This document shows, piece by piece, positions 1 to 7,801 of a stretch of DNA of 64,000 nucleotides (the stretch's first letter is position 1; each line of letters begins with the position of its first letter). A program made the position numbers and the translations under genes. The stretch lies in NCBI RefSeq assembly GCF_030252425.1, contig NZ_CP126994.1, positions 930,001 to 994,000 of the forward strand, written 5' to 3'. Source of the DNA: Acidisoma sp. PAMC 29798 (lineage in GTDB: Bacteria; Pseudomonadota; Alphaproteobacteria; Acetobacterales; Acetobacteraceae). The notes under the pieces were generated by a model. The model made no database searches. It saw only the letters and a list, made by a program, of their open reading frames with translations, and was not told the origin of the DNA.

Positions 1-393
1 CCGGCCACCGATGCGAGCGTTGATACGGCGTCGTATCATGCTTTCGCCACCGGCCGCTTTCTGTCGCGCGCCTTCATGAAATATGGCTGGGACCGCTATG
101 CCACTGATGAGAAGACGCGCAACAATCCGTATGTCTCGCCCTTGCGCGCCAGCATCAAGGAACTCACCGGCCTTCCGCCGGCCCTCATCATCACGGCTGA
201 AAACGATCCCCTGCGCGATGAGGGGGAGGCTTACGCCCGCAAGCTGAAGGAAGCCGGGGTCGCGGTGAATGCCATTCGCTTCAACGGCACGATCCACGAT
301 TTCGTGCTCCTCAATGCCCTTCGCCACATCCCATCCACGGAGAGTGCGATTGCGCTTGCAAGCGACGGTATCCGACGTCACATCGGCCAGTAA
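1..393 (+). CDS. alpha/beta hydrolase (HSL-type esterase), 3' part only
   Basis: The reading frame is open from the first base of the window, so the N-terminal part, including the HGGG oxyanion motif and nucleophile serine, lies outside. The visible C-terminal 130 residues include LIITAENDPLRDEGEAYA, which holds the catalytic aspartate of hormone-sensitive-lipase-type alpha/beta hydrolases. IHDF follows about 30 residues later and carries the catalytic histidine. The family hydrolyses short-chain esters; the substrate cannot be told. A perfect hairpin follows the stop codon and probably ends the transcript. A second HSL-type hydrolase lies at 57085-58038, but the two are not adjacent. Confidence 0.85.
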   Translation, partial: PATDASVDTASYHAFATGRFLSRAFMKYGWDRYATDEKTRNNPYVSPLRASIKELTGLPPALIITAENDPLRDEGEAYARKLKEAGVAVNAIRFNGTIHDFVLLNALRHIPSTESAIALASDGIRRHIGQ

Positions 394-401
394 TGCCACG
401 G

Positions 402-437
402 CGATCGTCGCGCCCCGGATCAGGGGCGCGACGATCG
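402..437. terminator. bidirectional terminator hairpin
   Basis: A perfect 15-bp inverted repeat (arms 402-416 and 423-437, 6-nt loop GGATCA) sits between two convergent genes. The plus-strand tail is only a short T run (CTTTACT), so termination would rest mainly on stem strength. The position between convergent stop codons supports a shared terminator. Confidence 0.7.
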
Positions 438-440
438 GCT

Positions 441-1427
441 TTACTCTGAAGTGGTAGAACGCGCCTCTTCGAGCGGCGAGGGACCAAGCTCCTCCAGCAG
501 CTGCGCCATCCGCGCATAGGCCTTGTTGCGATAGGCGACGAGCTTAGCCGCCATCTCAGGGTCGAAGTTCCCGTTGAATCCGGCTCCCGACTTCACGCCG
601 AACTTGCCCTCCGCGACCAGGGACTTCAGCAGCTCCGGGGTGGCTAGCCGCTCCCCGAACGCATCCTCGAAGGTCTGGAAACAATTGGCGTAGACATCGA
701 GACCGGCCATGTCGGCAATGGCGAAAGGCCCGAAGAACGGCAGCCGGAAGCCAAAGGTCGAGCGCACGATGGTATCGACGTCCTGGACTGTGGCGATGCC
801 TTCTTCGACGATCGAATTGCTCTCTTTGAGCAACACATATTGCAGCCGATTGAGCACAAAGCCCGGCACATCGGCGACTTCCGCGCTCAAGCGTTTTGCG
901 CGCCGCAGCATGGCCTTGACCACGGGGATGATGGCGGGGTCAGTTGCTTCCCCTGACACCAATTCAACGCCTGGAATGAACGGCGCCGGGTTGCTGAAAT
1001 GGACCGTCAGAAAGCGTTCCGGATGGGTGACGGCGGGCGCCAAAGTCTTAACGGGGAGGGTGGATGTATTGGTGCCGATGATCGCATCCGGCCGGGCTGC
1101 CGCGCAGATGCGGCGCAGCACCTCATGCTTGATGGACGGGATTTCGGGCACGGCTTCCTCGATGAAATCGACGCCGCGCACGGCATCCTCGATCGAATCC
1201 GCCGTTTTGAGATTGGCCTTGATCGCCTCGGCCGAACCGGGCGCAAACAGGCCCTGCGCCTCGAACTCGCCCGCTTCCCGCAGCAGCCGCTCAAGCGCCT
1301 TCGATGTCGCCTCCGCCGTGACGTCGGCCAGCGTCACCGTGATGCCGGCCGCGGCAAGCGACTGCGCAATACCGCCGCCCATATAGCCAGCGCCGATGAC
1401 GGCGACGGTTTCGATGCGTGTGATCAT
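441..1427 (-). CDS. 3-hydroxyacyl-CoA dehydrogenase, NAD-binding (single-domain-pair type)
   Basis: 328 residues, the usual length of a stand-alone 3-hydroxybutyryl-CoA-dehydrogenase-type enzyme. It starts with the dinucleotide motif GAGYMGGG at residues 12-19. It then carries the TNTSTLPV segment near residue 120, HFSNPAP with the likely catalytic histidine near 143, and DVPGFVLNRLQ before the C-terminal helical domain. The expected reaction is NAD-dependent oxidation of a 3-hydroxyacyl-CoA, or of a related 3-hydroxy acid as in L-carnitine or L-gulonate dehydrogenases of the same superfamily. It is cotranscribed with, or closely follows, the DhaK-DhaL gene upstream. The 63-bp gap between them contains a motif shared with the LysR promoter region, so it may belong to the same LysR regulon. 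Confidence 0.8.
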   Translation of the reverse strand: MITRIETVAVIGAGYMGGGIAQSLAAAGITVTLADVTAEATSKALERLLREAGEFEAQGLFAPGSAEAIKANLKTADSIEDAVRGVDFIEEAVPEIPSIKHEVLRRICAAARPDAIIGTNTSTLPVKTLAPAVTHPERFLTVHFSNPAPFIPGVELVSGEATDPAIIPVVKAMLRRAKRLSAEVADVPGFVLNRLQYVLLKESNSIVEEGIATVQDVDTIVRSTFGFRLPFFGPFAIADMAGLDVYANCFQTFEDAFGERLATPELLKSLVAEGKFGVKSGAGFNGNFDPEMAAKLVAYRNKAYARMAQLLEELGPSPLEEARSTTSE

Positions 1428-1431
1428 TCTG

Positions 1432-1447
1432 TTTAGCCCAAGTTAAG
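1432..1447. promoter_or_regulatory. possible LysR-regulator site, copy 1
   Basis: TTTAGCCCAAGTTAAG upstream of the hydroxyacyl-CoA dehydrogenase gene closely matches ATAAGCCAAGTTAAT at 4296-4310, next to the divergent LysR regulator. Two copies of an AGCC(C)AAGTTAA core at the two intergenic regions of this cluster suggest a shared operator. This is inference from two sequences only. Confidence 0.35.
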
Positions 1448-1490
1448 GGGGGTGCTGGCTGCGTCGTGGCCGATGACGAGTCCGAACGTA

Positions 1491-3203
1491 TCAGTGCTCA
1501 TCGATCATGTCTTTAACGATGCGGGCGGCGAGGGTGAAAGACACCGCCCCAGCGTCCCGGTGACCCTGGCTGCGTTCGGCATGCGGGCGCGCGCGCCCGA
1601 GCCTTGGTAGAAGGGACGCCGTCGCTTCCGTCGCGTCATGCGCGGCCTGCACCGCCTGAGCCCAGGCCATTTCGACCGACAGGCCGTGGGCGATGCCGGC
1701 GGATAGGGTTTCGGCGAAGGGCGCGAAGGCATCGACCAGGGTCTTGTCACCCGGTCTGGCACCGCCCAATCGCATGACATGCTCCAAGGCCACCATCGCC
1801 GCCTGCCCGATCTGATCGGGAGTCACGAAAGTGGTGTCGTCGAGCACTGTGCTGGCGGCGCGCAGCCCCAGGCCCCAAATGGCCCCGGAGGTGCCGCCGG
1901 CACGGTCGGCCCAGGCGTCGGACGCCGCTGCGAGCACGCTGCGCGCCCCGGCACCGGCTTCGGCGGCCTCGGACGCGGCCCGTGCGGCGGCGCGGGATCC
2001 GCGTGTCATGCCCTGGCCATGGTCGCCATCACCGGCGACGGCATCGATGCGCCCGAGTTCCGCTTCAGACCCCTGCAACGCATCCGCCATGCGGGTGAGC
2101 GCCTGGGCGATGGCACGGCCGCAGGGTCGGGACGCGGCACTCGCCTCCGGCCAGACGGTCTTTGTCTCGGCCTCTTCCACCAAGGGCGGCGCGGGCTCGA
2201 TGGGCATGATGGCGCCGATGCGCAAGGCGGCCGTGTCACAGGGCGCCAGCCACAACGGCTCCAAATCCTCGTCCAACCAGGTGACCGTCAGCGAACAGCC
2301 TTCCATGTCGAGGCTCGTGACATATTCGCCGACGAGGGGTGCGACGACCGTTACGCCGCCGCGCGTGAGCGCCGCTGCGACATGGGCCCAGAGCACGAAC
2401 AGCTCCTCGTATTTCGTATTGCCCAGCCCGTTCAGCACCACGGCGACGCGCGATCCGGGATCGGCGGGCGCCTCGGACAGGATGCGATCGACCAGCAGCG
2501 CCGCGAGCGCGGACGCGCGCATGATGTCGGTTTCGTCGATACCGGGTTCGCCATGAATGCCGAGGCCGATCGCCATCCGGCCTTTCGGCACCGTGAACAG
2601 CGGCTCGCGCGCACCCGGCAGCGTGCAGCCACCGAAGGCGACGCCGAAGGACCGCGTGCGAGCATTGGCATGCCGTGCCAGCCGCTCCACCGTGTCGAGC
2701 GGCATGCCAGCTTCCGCCGCCGCACCGGCGATCTTGAACACCGGGACATCGCCGGCAACGCCACGGCGTCGTGATTGCTCGTCGGCCTTGGCGCTCGCCA
2801 CGTCATCGGTCACCGCGAGGACACGGACATCGACGCCTTCGGCGCGTAGCCGTTCTGCCGCGAAGCCGAAGTTCAGCGTGTCACCGGCGTAATTGCCGAA
2901 GCCCAGCAGAATGCCGCCGCCCCGGTCGGCATGGCGCATCACCGACGCCACCAGCCGCGTCGCGGGGGAGGCGAAGACATCGCCGGTGACGGCCGCATCG
3001 GCAAAGCCGGGTCCGACATAACCCGCGAAGGCCGGGTAATGGCCGCTGCCGCCGCCGATCACCAGCGCCACCTTATTGGAAGGCGTCAACGTCGAGCGGA
3101 TCACCCCGCCGCTGACCGGCCGCACGATGCGCGCATAGGCGGCGCAATAACCGCGCACGGCATCCTCGGCGAAGCTATCCGCATCCTCAAAAACATGGGT
3201 CAT
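1491..3203 (-). CDS. dihydroxyacetone-kinase-family protein, DhaK-DhaL fusion
   Basis: 570 residues with both halves of an ATP-dependent DHA kinase. The N-terminal DhaK domain (about 1-330) has GGGSGHYPAFAGYVG at 50-64 and GIHGEPG with His217, the residue that covalently binds the keto substrate in this family. The C-terminal DhaL domain (about 360-560) has GDGDHGQGM, whose aspartates hold Mg-ATP. It phosphorylates a short ketose. Besides dihydroxyacetone, the family includes erythrulose kinases such as LerK and DerK. The gene lies 9 bp downstream of a TIM-barrel isomerase, the same pairing seen in erythrulose pathways, so a tetrulose is a reasonable substrate. No PTS-type DhaM is present, consistent with ATP as donor. 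Confidence 0.88.
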   Translation of the reverse strand: MTHVFEDADSFAEDAVRGYCAAYARIVRPVSGGVIRSTLTPSNKVALVIGGGSGHYPAFAGYVGPGFADAAVTGDVFASPATRLVASVMRHADRGGGILLGFGNYAGDTLNFGFAAERLRAEGVDVRVLAVTDDVASAKADEQSRRRGVAGDVPVFKIAGAAAEAGMPLDTVERLARHANARTRSFGVAFGGCTLPGAREPLFTVPKGRMAIGLGIHGEPGIDETDIMRASALAALLVDRILSEAPADPGSRVAVVLNGLGNTKYEELFVLWAHVAAALTRGGVTVVAPLVGEYVTSLDMEGCSLTVTWLDEDLEPLWLAPCDTAALRIGAIMPIEPAPPLVEEAETKTVWPEASAASRPCGRAIAQALTRMADALQGSEAELGRIDAVAGDGDHGQGMTRGSRAAARAASEAAEAGAGARSVLAAASDAWADRAGGTSGAIWGLGLRAASTVLDDTTFVTPDQIGQAAMVALEHVMRLGGARPGDKTLVDAFAPFAETLSAGIAHGLSVEMAWAQAVQAAHDATEATASLLPRLGRARPHAERSQGHRDAGAVSFTLAARIVKDMIDEH

Positions 3204-3212
3204 GGATGTCGT

Positions 3213-4184
3213 CTATCGACCGCTGACCTGCTTCGGCAGTATCCGACGCAGATAGGCGCGATTGGTGCCGCTCACGCTCAGCCCGTCACCGCCATAATGC
3301 TCGCAGCAGAAGGCGCCACGGAAACCGTGCGCAATCGCTTTGCCGATGGCGACGCGGTAATTGATCAGGCCCGTTTCAAGCGGTGCCGGTGCGCTGAGGA
3401 TGATGCCCTTGGCCTCATCCTCAATGCGAAGGTAATTCTTCACATGCCAGTAGCGCACATAGGGCACGGTCTTCTCGACCATGCTGAGCCAATGCTCCAT
3501 CGGGCGATGCAGGCGGATCAGGTTGCCCAGGTCGGGGTTCAAACCCACCGCCGGATGATCGACGTCCTTGACGAATGTCACCGCGCTATCCGCGGTGCCG
3601 ATATAGGTGTCCTCGTACATCTCCAGCGCGATGTCGATCCCAACCTCCTCGGCGTGACGGCCCAGTGCGCGCATGCCCTCGACGGCCTTGCGATATACGG
3701 CGGGGTCGTCCGGGTTGTGGACACCATCCACCGTCCAGAACCACAGCGCCTTCTTCTGCGCATCGGTAAGGGGTCCGAAGAGGCCGAAACAGGCGGATTG
3801 TGCCCCAAGGTCGGCAGCGGCATCGATGACACGGTGACAATAGGTGAGATACGCGTCCCCATGCTCGGGATCGATGATGCTGCGCCGTGACGTGGAAATG
3901 GCGGGAACCGTGAGGCCGGACGCGGCCAAGGCTTGCTTGAATTCATCCCGCCGCGCCTGTGACAGGTCCGCGACGCGCAGCCAGCAATCGGTGGGGTCGA
4001 GTTCCGTAAAGCCCGCGTCGGTCACGTCAGACAGGGTTGCGGCCCATGCTTCGGGCGACTGATCCTGAACCGAGCTGCCGTCCGGCAGAACATTGACGTA
4101 TTGGATCATCGCTGCGGCGATGGGCCAATTGTCCCGTGTCAGGACGGACGAATGGGGTGAGCCTTCTTGCGAAGGAGGGGTCAT
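3213..4184 (-). CDS. sugar phosphate isomerase/epimerase (AP-endonuclease-2 TIM barrel)
   Basis: 323 residues from the ATG at 4184, chosen because GGGAG lies 9 nt upstream; the frame stays open to 4217. The sequence reads as a xylose-isomerase-like TIM barrel with the four expected metal ligands in order: Glu in LEMYED, Asp in LNPDLGN, His in YWHVKNY and Glu in CCEHYGGD. It would isomerise or epimerise a small sugar or sugar phosphate. It lies immediately upstream of the DhaK-DhaL kinase in one transcript and divergent from a LysR gene. By analogy with LerI-type enzymes it may act on an erythrulose phosphate, but hydroxypyruvate-isomerase-like roles are equally open. Confidence 0.8.
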   Translation of the reverse strand: MTPPSQEGSPHSSVLTRDNWPIAAAMIQYVNVLPDGSSVQDQSPEAWAATLSDVTDAGFTELDPTDCWLRVADLSQARRDEFKQALAASGLTVPAISTSRRSIIDPEHGDAYLTYCHRVIDAAADLGAQSACFGLFGPLTDAQKKALWFWTVDGVHNPDDPAVYRKAVEGMRALGRHAEEVGIDIALEMYEDTYIGTADSAVTFVKDVDHPAVGLNPDLGNLIRLHRPMEHWLSMVEKTVPYVRYWHVKNYLRIEDEAKGIILSAPAPLETGLINYRVAIGKAIAHGFRGAFCCEHYGGDGLSVSGTNRAYLRRILPKQVSGR

Positions 4185-4295
4185 GGCGTGTGCTCCCGGC
4201 GATCCAAGACGATGCAAGCCACCCGAGAGCCGCCTGCGCGTCGTTATTGTTACAGCGGACGCTAGTACGCTCTCCCATATTCGTCCAATTCAATT

Positions 4296-4310
4296 ATAAG
4301 CCAAGTTAAT
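4296..4310. promoter_or_regulatory. AT-rich divergent promoter with possible LysR box, copy 2
   Basis: The region between the isomerase and the LysR gene is AT-rich. It holds ATAAGCCAAGTTAAT, which fits the loose T-N11-A pattern of LysR boxes and is repeated at 1432-1447. Autoregulation with control of the divergent operon is the usual LysR arrangement. Confidence 0.4.
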
Positions 4311-4335
4311 ATAGATTTGGATATGAGGCTGATCG

Positions 4336-5295
4336 ATGACCAGTCGCCGGCGCCTGACACTCAACTGGTTCCTGCAAAGCCGCCTCAAGCTGCGGCACCT
4401 TCAACTGCTGGTGGCGCTGGACAAGCAGCAGAGGCTGCAACTGGCCGCGGATAGCGTCGGCATCTCCCAACCCGCCGCCTCCAAGCTCCTGGCCGACCTG
4501 GAGGAGGCGATGGGGCAAGCGCTGTTCGACCGCGTGGGGCGGTCGTTGGAGGTCAATCTTTACGGCGCCATCCTGACCCGCCGTGCCCACGCGATCCTGG
4601 CGGAACTGGAAGGCGCGCGGGATGAGATGAACGCCCTGCAGGATGGGCATCTCGGCCGCGTCGCCATCGGCTCGATCGATGCGCCCGCCATCCTGATGGT
4701 GACGGCGGCGGTCGTGCAGGCGCAGACGCTGTATCCGCGGCTGGAGATCGAGGTGCAGGCCGAGTCGAGCAATGTTTTGATCAACCAGCTCATCGCCGGC
4801 CATCTCGACATGGTGCTGGGCCGGCCGATCGCCGAGCAGTCCGGAAGCCACTATGTCTATCACGAGATCGGCAATGAGACGTTATTGCCGATCTGCCGGC
4901 CCGATCATCCCTTATGTCATCAGGCCGAGCTGACCATCCAGCAGCTGCAAGCGGAGCGATGGGTGCTTCAGGCACGCGGGTCGCGCCTTCGCTCGCGCGT
5001 CGAAAGGCTGTTCTATGAGGCGGGTCTGCAACCGCCCGAGCGCGTGGTGAGCACCAATTCGCTGCTGATGACCCTGGCATATGTGACGGGGTCCGATGCC
5101 ATCAGCATCGTCTCGGAAGCCGTGGCACGGCAGCAGGCCGCCTGCGGCCAGATTGCCATTCTGCCGTTGAGTGTCGCTTTGACAGCCGGGGCCTATGGGC
5201 TGATTCTGCCTAGCCAGCGGCCGCCGTCACCGGCGACGGCCACCATGCTGCGACTATTGTTCCCAGATGCACTGACGCCTGTGGGGCTCGCTTAG
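4336..5295 (+). CDS. LysR-family transcriptional regulator
   Basis: 319 residues. The N-terminal winged helix (about residues 20-80) reads LQLAADSVGISQPAASKLLADLE, the LysR recognition helix. It is followed by the coinducer-binding domain with VAIGSIDAPAILM and LVALDKQ-type strands. The N-terminus with LKLRHLQLLVALD resembles the GbpR/CbbR-like branch that often controls sugar catabolism. It is divergent from the isomerase-kinase pair and so probably controls it in response to a pathway intermediate. Its stop codon overlaps by 4 bp with the stop of the convergent NADP oxidoreductase gene. Confidence 0.88.
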   Translation: MTSRRRLTLNWFLQSRLKLRHLQLLVALDKQQRLQLAADSVGISQPAASKLLADLEEAMGQALFDRVGRSLEVNLYGAILTRRAHAILAELEGARDEMNALQDGHLGRVAIGSIDAPAILMVTAAVVQAQTLYPRLEIEVQAESSNVLINQLIAGHLDMVLGRPIAEQSGSHYVYHEIGNETLLPICRPDHPLCHQAELTIQQLQAERWVLQARGSRLRSRVERLFYEAGLQPPERVVSTNSLLMTLAYVTGSDAISIVSEAVARQQAACGQIAILPLSVALTAGAYGLILPSQRPPSPATATMLRLLFPDALTPVGLA

Positions 5296-5987
5296 GCCGG
5301 TTCGGCGAAAGTGCCTGGGCTATGAGCGGTCGCGTGCCATTGCGGCGTCCTGTCCTTCTGTGCGGCTGCGAGGGCTGTCTCCACGCCGCTCGCATCGAAA
5401 TCATTGACATAGACCGGTGACCCCGGCTGTTGCCGCCAGGATTGATCAAGGCCACCAGCATCCACCGGATCGAAGCCGAGCGCATCGATGAGCGTCAAAA
5501 CCTTGACCTTGGCGGCGTCGTCATCGCCCGCGACCGGCAGCGCAATGCGGCCGGGCGCGCCCTTCGGCTGGCCAAGCTCCAGCAGATGTTTGGCGTAGAT
5601 GTTGTTGAACGCTTTGATGACCGGATGCCCGATCTGGCTTTCGACCCATCGGCTCTCGACCATGCCTTGCTCGATTCCTTCGATCGCGCCATCGCGTTCA
5701 CGGGGATAGTAATTGTTGGTATCGATCACAGGCGTGGACGCGGGCACATGCGCGAAAAGGTCCGACGGCAGCGAGGCAACTTGATTCATCGTGATGGTCA
5801 AGACGATCAAATCGACCTCACGCACGGCGTCACTGCGCTCGACGGCGATCGCCCCTGTCTCCGCAGCCAAATCGTGGAGCGTGTCCGCACCGCGTGAGTT
5901 CGCGATCAACACATGGTGACCGAGTGCCACGAGGCGGTGGGCGAGGGCGCCCCCGATTTGGCCGGCGCCGATGATCCCAATCTTCAC
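5292..5987 (-). CDS. NADPH-dependent oxidoreductase (F420-reductase-like Rossmann protein)
   Basis: 231 residues starting at a GTG (5985-5987) preceded by AGGAGA at ideal spacing. The N-terminus has the dinucleotide motif GAGQIGGALA at 7-16. SRG at the end of beta-2 points to NADP rather than NAD. The family (F420-dependent NADP reductase-like, pfam F420_oxidored) contains small NADP-linked reductases whose substrates are mostly unknown. It is the last gene of the minus-strand operon that begins with the Liv-type permease. It shares 4 bp with the convergent LysR gene, so the transcript must end inside or beyond that gene. Confidence 0.75.
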   Translation of the reverse strand: MKIGIIGAGQIGGALAHRLVALGHHVLIANSRGADTLHDLAAETGAIAVERSDAVREVDLIVLTITMNQVASLPSDLFAHVPASTPVIDTNNYYPRERDGAIEGIEQGMVESRWVESQIGHPVIKAFNNIYAKHLLELGQPKGAPGRIALPVAGDDDAAKVKVLTLIDALGFDPVDAGGLDQSWRQQPGSPVYVNDFDASGVETALAAAQKDRTPQWHATAHSPGTFAEPA

Positions 5988-6031
5988 GTCTCTTCTCCTA
6001 TCTATCTGAAAGCCAGCCGAGGTCTAAAGCG

Positions 6032-6949
6032 CTAGGACTGTGCTTTTAACTTCTGATCCAGCGTGTCAAGCGCACGTTGGAATACATCATCATGCACCAT
6101 CGGAATCAATCGGACGTCATCATTGGCAGAAGCCGTCCAGTCCGCCGTCCAAACCGCGAAACACTGATCGGACGCCGTCACCGGATGCAGCTGAACACCC
6201 GAATGATAATTTAACCAGGGCAGTTCGCTGGCATTGATCTTGTAGCGGAAGGCATGATCGAGGTCAGACATCATGGTCAGTTGCTCTTGCAACTTCCCCT
6301 CCCCAAAGCGGAACGCGCGCACGCCGGACACCTTGTCGGAGCGTGCGGCGTCGAGCATGTGCATCTCGGCAATCTCCGGGTGCCACGCATCCATGCCCGC
6401 GAAATCGCGCATCTCCGCCCAGACGCGGGCGATCGAGGTATGCAGAACGGAGGAGCAGACGACCTTGGCGGGCCGAAACCCCTGCCAGCGCAGGCTTCCG
6501 CTCGGCGCGGCCGCGCCCTTGAGCTGCGCCGCGAGCGCCGACAATCCTGTGGCGAAGACGCCGTTCGACACGATGTCGACATAGACGCCGGTATCCTCCG
6601 GCTTTTCGTCGAAGGTGGCGGACCAGCTTGCAAAGGTGCCATCGCCGTTGGTGACGGGCGTGAGTTCGAGGGTCGCGAGATAGTTGGCGACCGGAAATGC
6701 CGGCGTCTCGAAATTATAGATCAGCCGATAGCGGCTATCGTCCAGCATCATGAGGCGTTCGCGGGCGGTGGCGCCGTCCGTCAGTGTGAGCATCCTTATG
6801 CAGCCGACCGCATCGGCACCCTGACCTTGCTCGATCTCGCTCTTCGCGATGGCGGGGTGCCAGGATGCCAATGCACCAAAGTCGCGGATCGCCGCCCAAA
6901 CGGCTTCCACCGGCGCTTCAATGATCGCACTCGCATATGCATGGGCCAT
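6032..6949 (-). CDS. tandem SRPBCC (START-like) domain protein
   Basis: 305 residues made of two SRPBCC domains, each about 145 residues. The first contains APVEAVWAAIRDFGALASWHP and the second SIARVWAEMRDFAGMDAWHP, so the halves are clearly duplicates. SRPBCC folds form a deep hydrophobic cavity that binds or cyclises small hydrophobic molecules (polyketide cyclases, MxaD-like proteins). There is no signal peptide, so it is cytoplasmic. It is cotranscribed 20 bp after the PEP-hydrolase-like gene. Together with the Tm-1-like genes this suggests handling of a hydrophobic or aromatic acid imported by the Liv-type transporter, which is inference. Confidence 0.8.
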   Translation of the reverse strand: MAHAYASAIIEAPVEAVWAAIRDFGALASWHPAIAKSEIEQGQGADAVGCIRMLTLTDGATARERLMMLDDSRYRLIYNFETPAFPVANYLATLELTPVTNGDGTFASWSATFDEKPEDTGVYVDIVSNGVFATGLSALAAQLKGAAAPSGSLRWQGFRPAKVVCSSVLHTSIARVWAEMRDFAGMDAWHPEIAEMHMLDAARSDKVSGVRAFRFGEGKLQEQLTMMSDLDHAFRYKINASELPWLNYHSGVQLHPVTASDQCFAVWTADWTASANDDVRLIPMVHDDVFQRALDTLDQKLKAQS

Positions 6950-6969
6950 GGCGGCAATCGTCCCTTATG

Positions 6970-7800
6970 TCAGCGTGTAATGGTTTTGAAGCGGCGGGTT
7001 TGCTCGATCAAGGCAGTCTCGCTCGGCAGACGCTCCATGCTGGAAGCGCCGTAGAAGCCGTGGCAATCCGGACAGCAGGACAGGATATATTGCGCATCGT
7101 CGGGTTCGGCGATGGGGCCGCCATGGCAGAGCACAATGATGTCGGGCCGCACGCGGCGCCCGGCCTCGGCAATGGCGTTGATGCGTGCGGCGCAATCATC
7201 CAGCGTCATGGCGGTGGTCGCGCCGATCGAGCCGCCTGTCGTCAGACCCATATGCGCGACCAGGATATCGGCCCCGGCCTCCGCCATAGCCACGGCGTCA
7301 TCGGGGTTGAAGACGTAAGGCGTCGTCAGCAGATCCTTGACATGCGCGAGGCGGATCATCTCCACCTCCAGCCCATAGCCCATGCCGGTTTCCTCCAGCG
7401 AGATGCGGAAGGTGCCGTCAATCAACCCGACGGTAGGAAAGTTCTGCACGCCGGAAAAGCCGAGGGCGCCGAGCGTGTCGAGGAAATGGTCGAAATGGCA
7501 GAACGGGTCGGTGCCATTCACGCCCGCGAGCACAGGTGTGTGGTGGACGACGGGCAAGACTTCCCGCGCCATCTCGACCACGATGTCATTCGCATTCCCA
7601 TAAGCGAGCATGCCCGCCAGGGATCCGCGACCCGCCATGCGGTAGCGGCCGGAATTATAGATGACGATGAGGTCGATGCCGCCGGCTTCCTCGCATTTGG
7701 CGGAAAGGCCGGTCCCGGCACCACCGCCCAGGATCGGTTGGCGGTCGCGCACCATCGCGGCGAACCGCGTCATAATGTCGGCACGGCGCATCCGAGGCAT
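6970..7800 (-). CDS. phosphoenolpyruvate-hydrolase-like TIM-barrel protein (Tm-1 C-terminal-domain family)
   Basis: 276 residues. Motifs of the PEP_hydrolase/TIM-barrel family are all present: [17 protein letters not shown] near the N-terminus, [39 protein letters not shown] and GASSMERLP. The family is related to PEP mutase-like barrels; its true reaction is not established. In the tomato antiviral protein Tm-1 the same domain is fused behind the UPF0261 domain. Here the UPF0261 partner is the gene immediately upstream, 1 bp away, so both halves are made together. Two further barrels of this family sit in the divergent sigma-54 regulator. Confidence 0.85.
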   Translation of the reverse strand: MPRMRRADIMTRFAAMVRDRQPILGGGAGTGLSAKCEEAGGIDLIVIYNSGRYRMAGRGSLAGMLAYGNANDIVVEMAREVLPVVHHTPVLAGVNGTDPFCHFDHFLDTLGALGFSGVQNFPTVGLIDGTFRISLEETGMGYGLEVEMIRLAHVKDLLTTPYVFNPDDAVAMAEAGADILVAHMGLTTGGSIGATTAMTLDDCAARINAIAEAGRRVRPDIIVLCHGGPIAEPDDAQYILSCCPDCHGFYGASSMERLPSETALIEQTRRFKTITR

Positions 7801-7801
7801 C

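Noticed and set aside
2931-3890. A long plus-strand frame across the kinase and isomerase genes
   Set aside because: It spans two well-supported minus-strand genes and has no motif or ribosome binding site.
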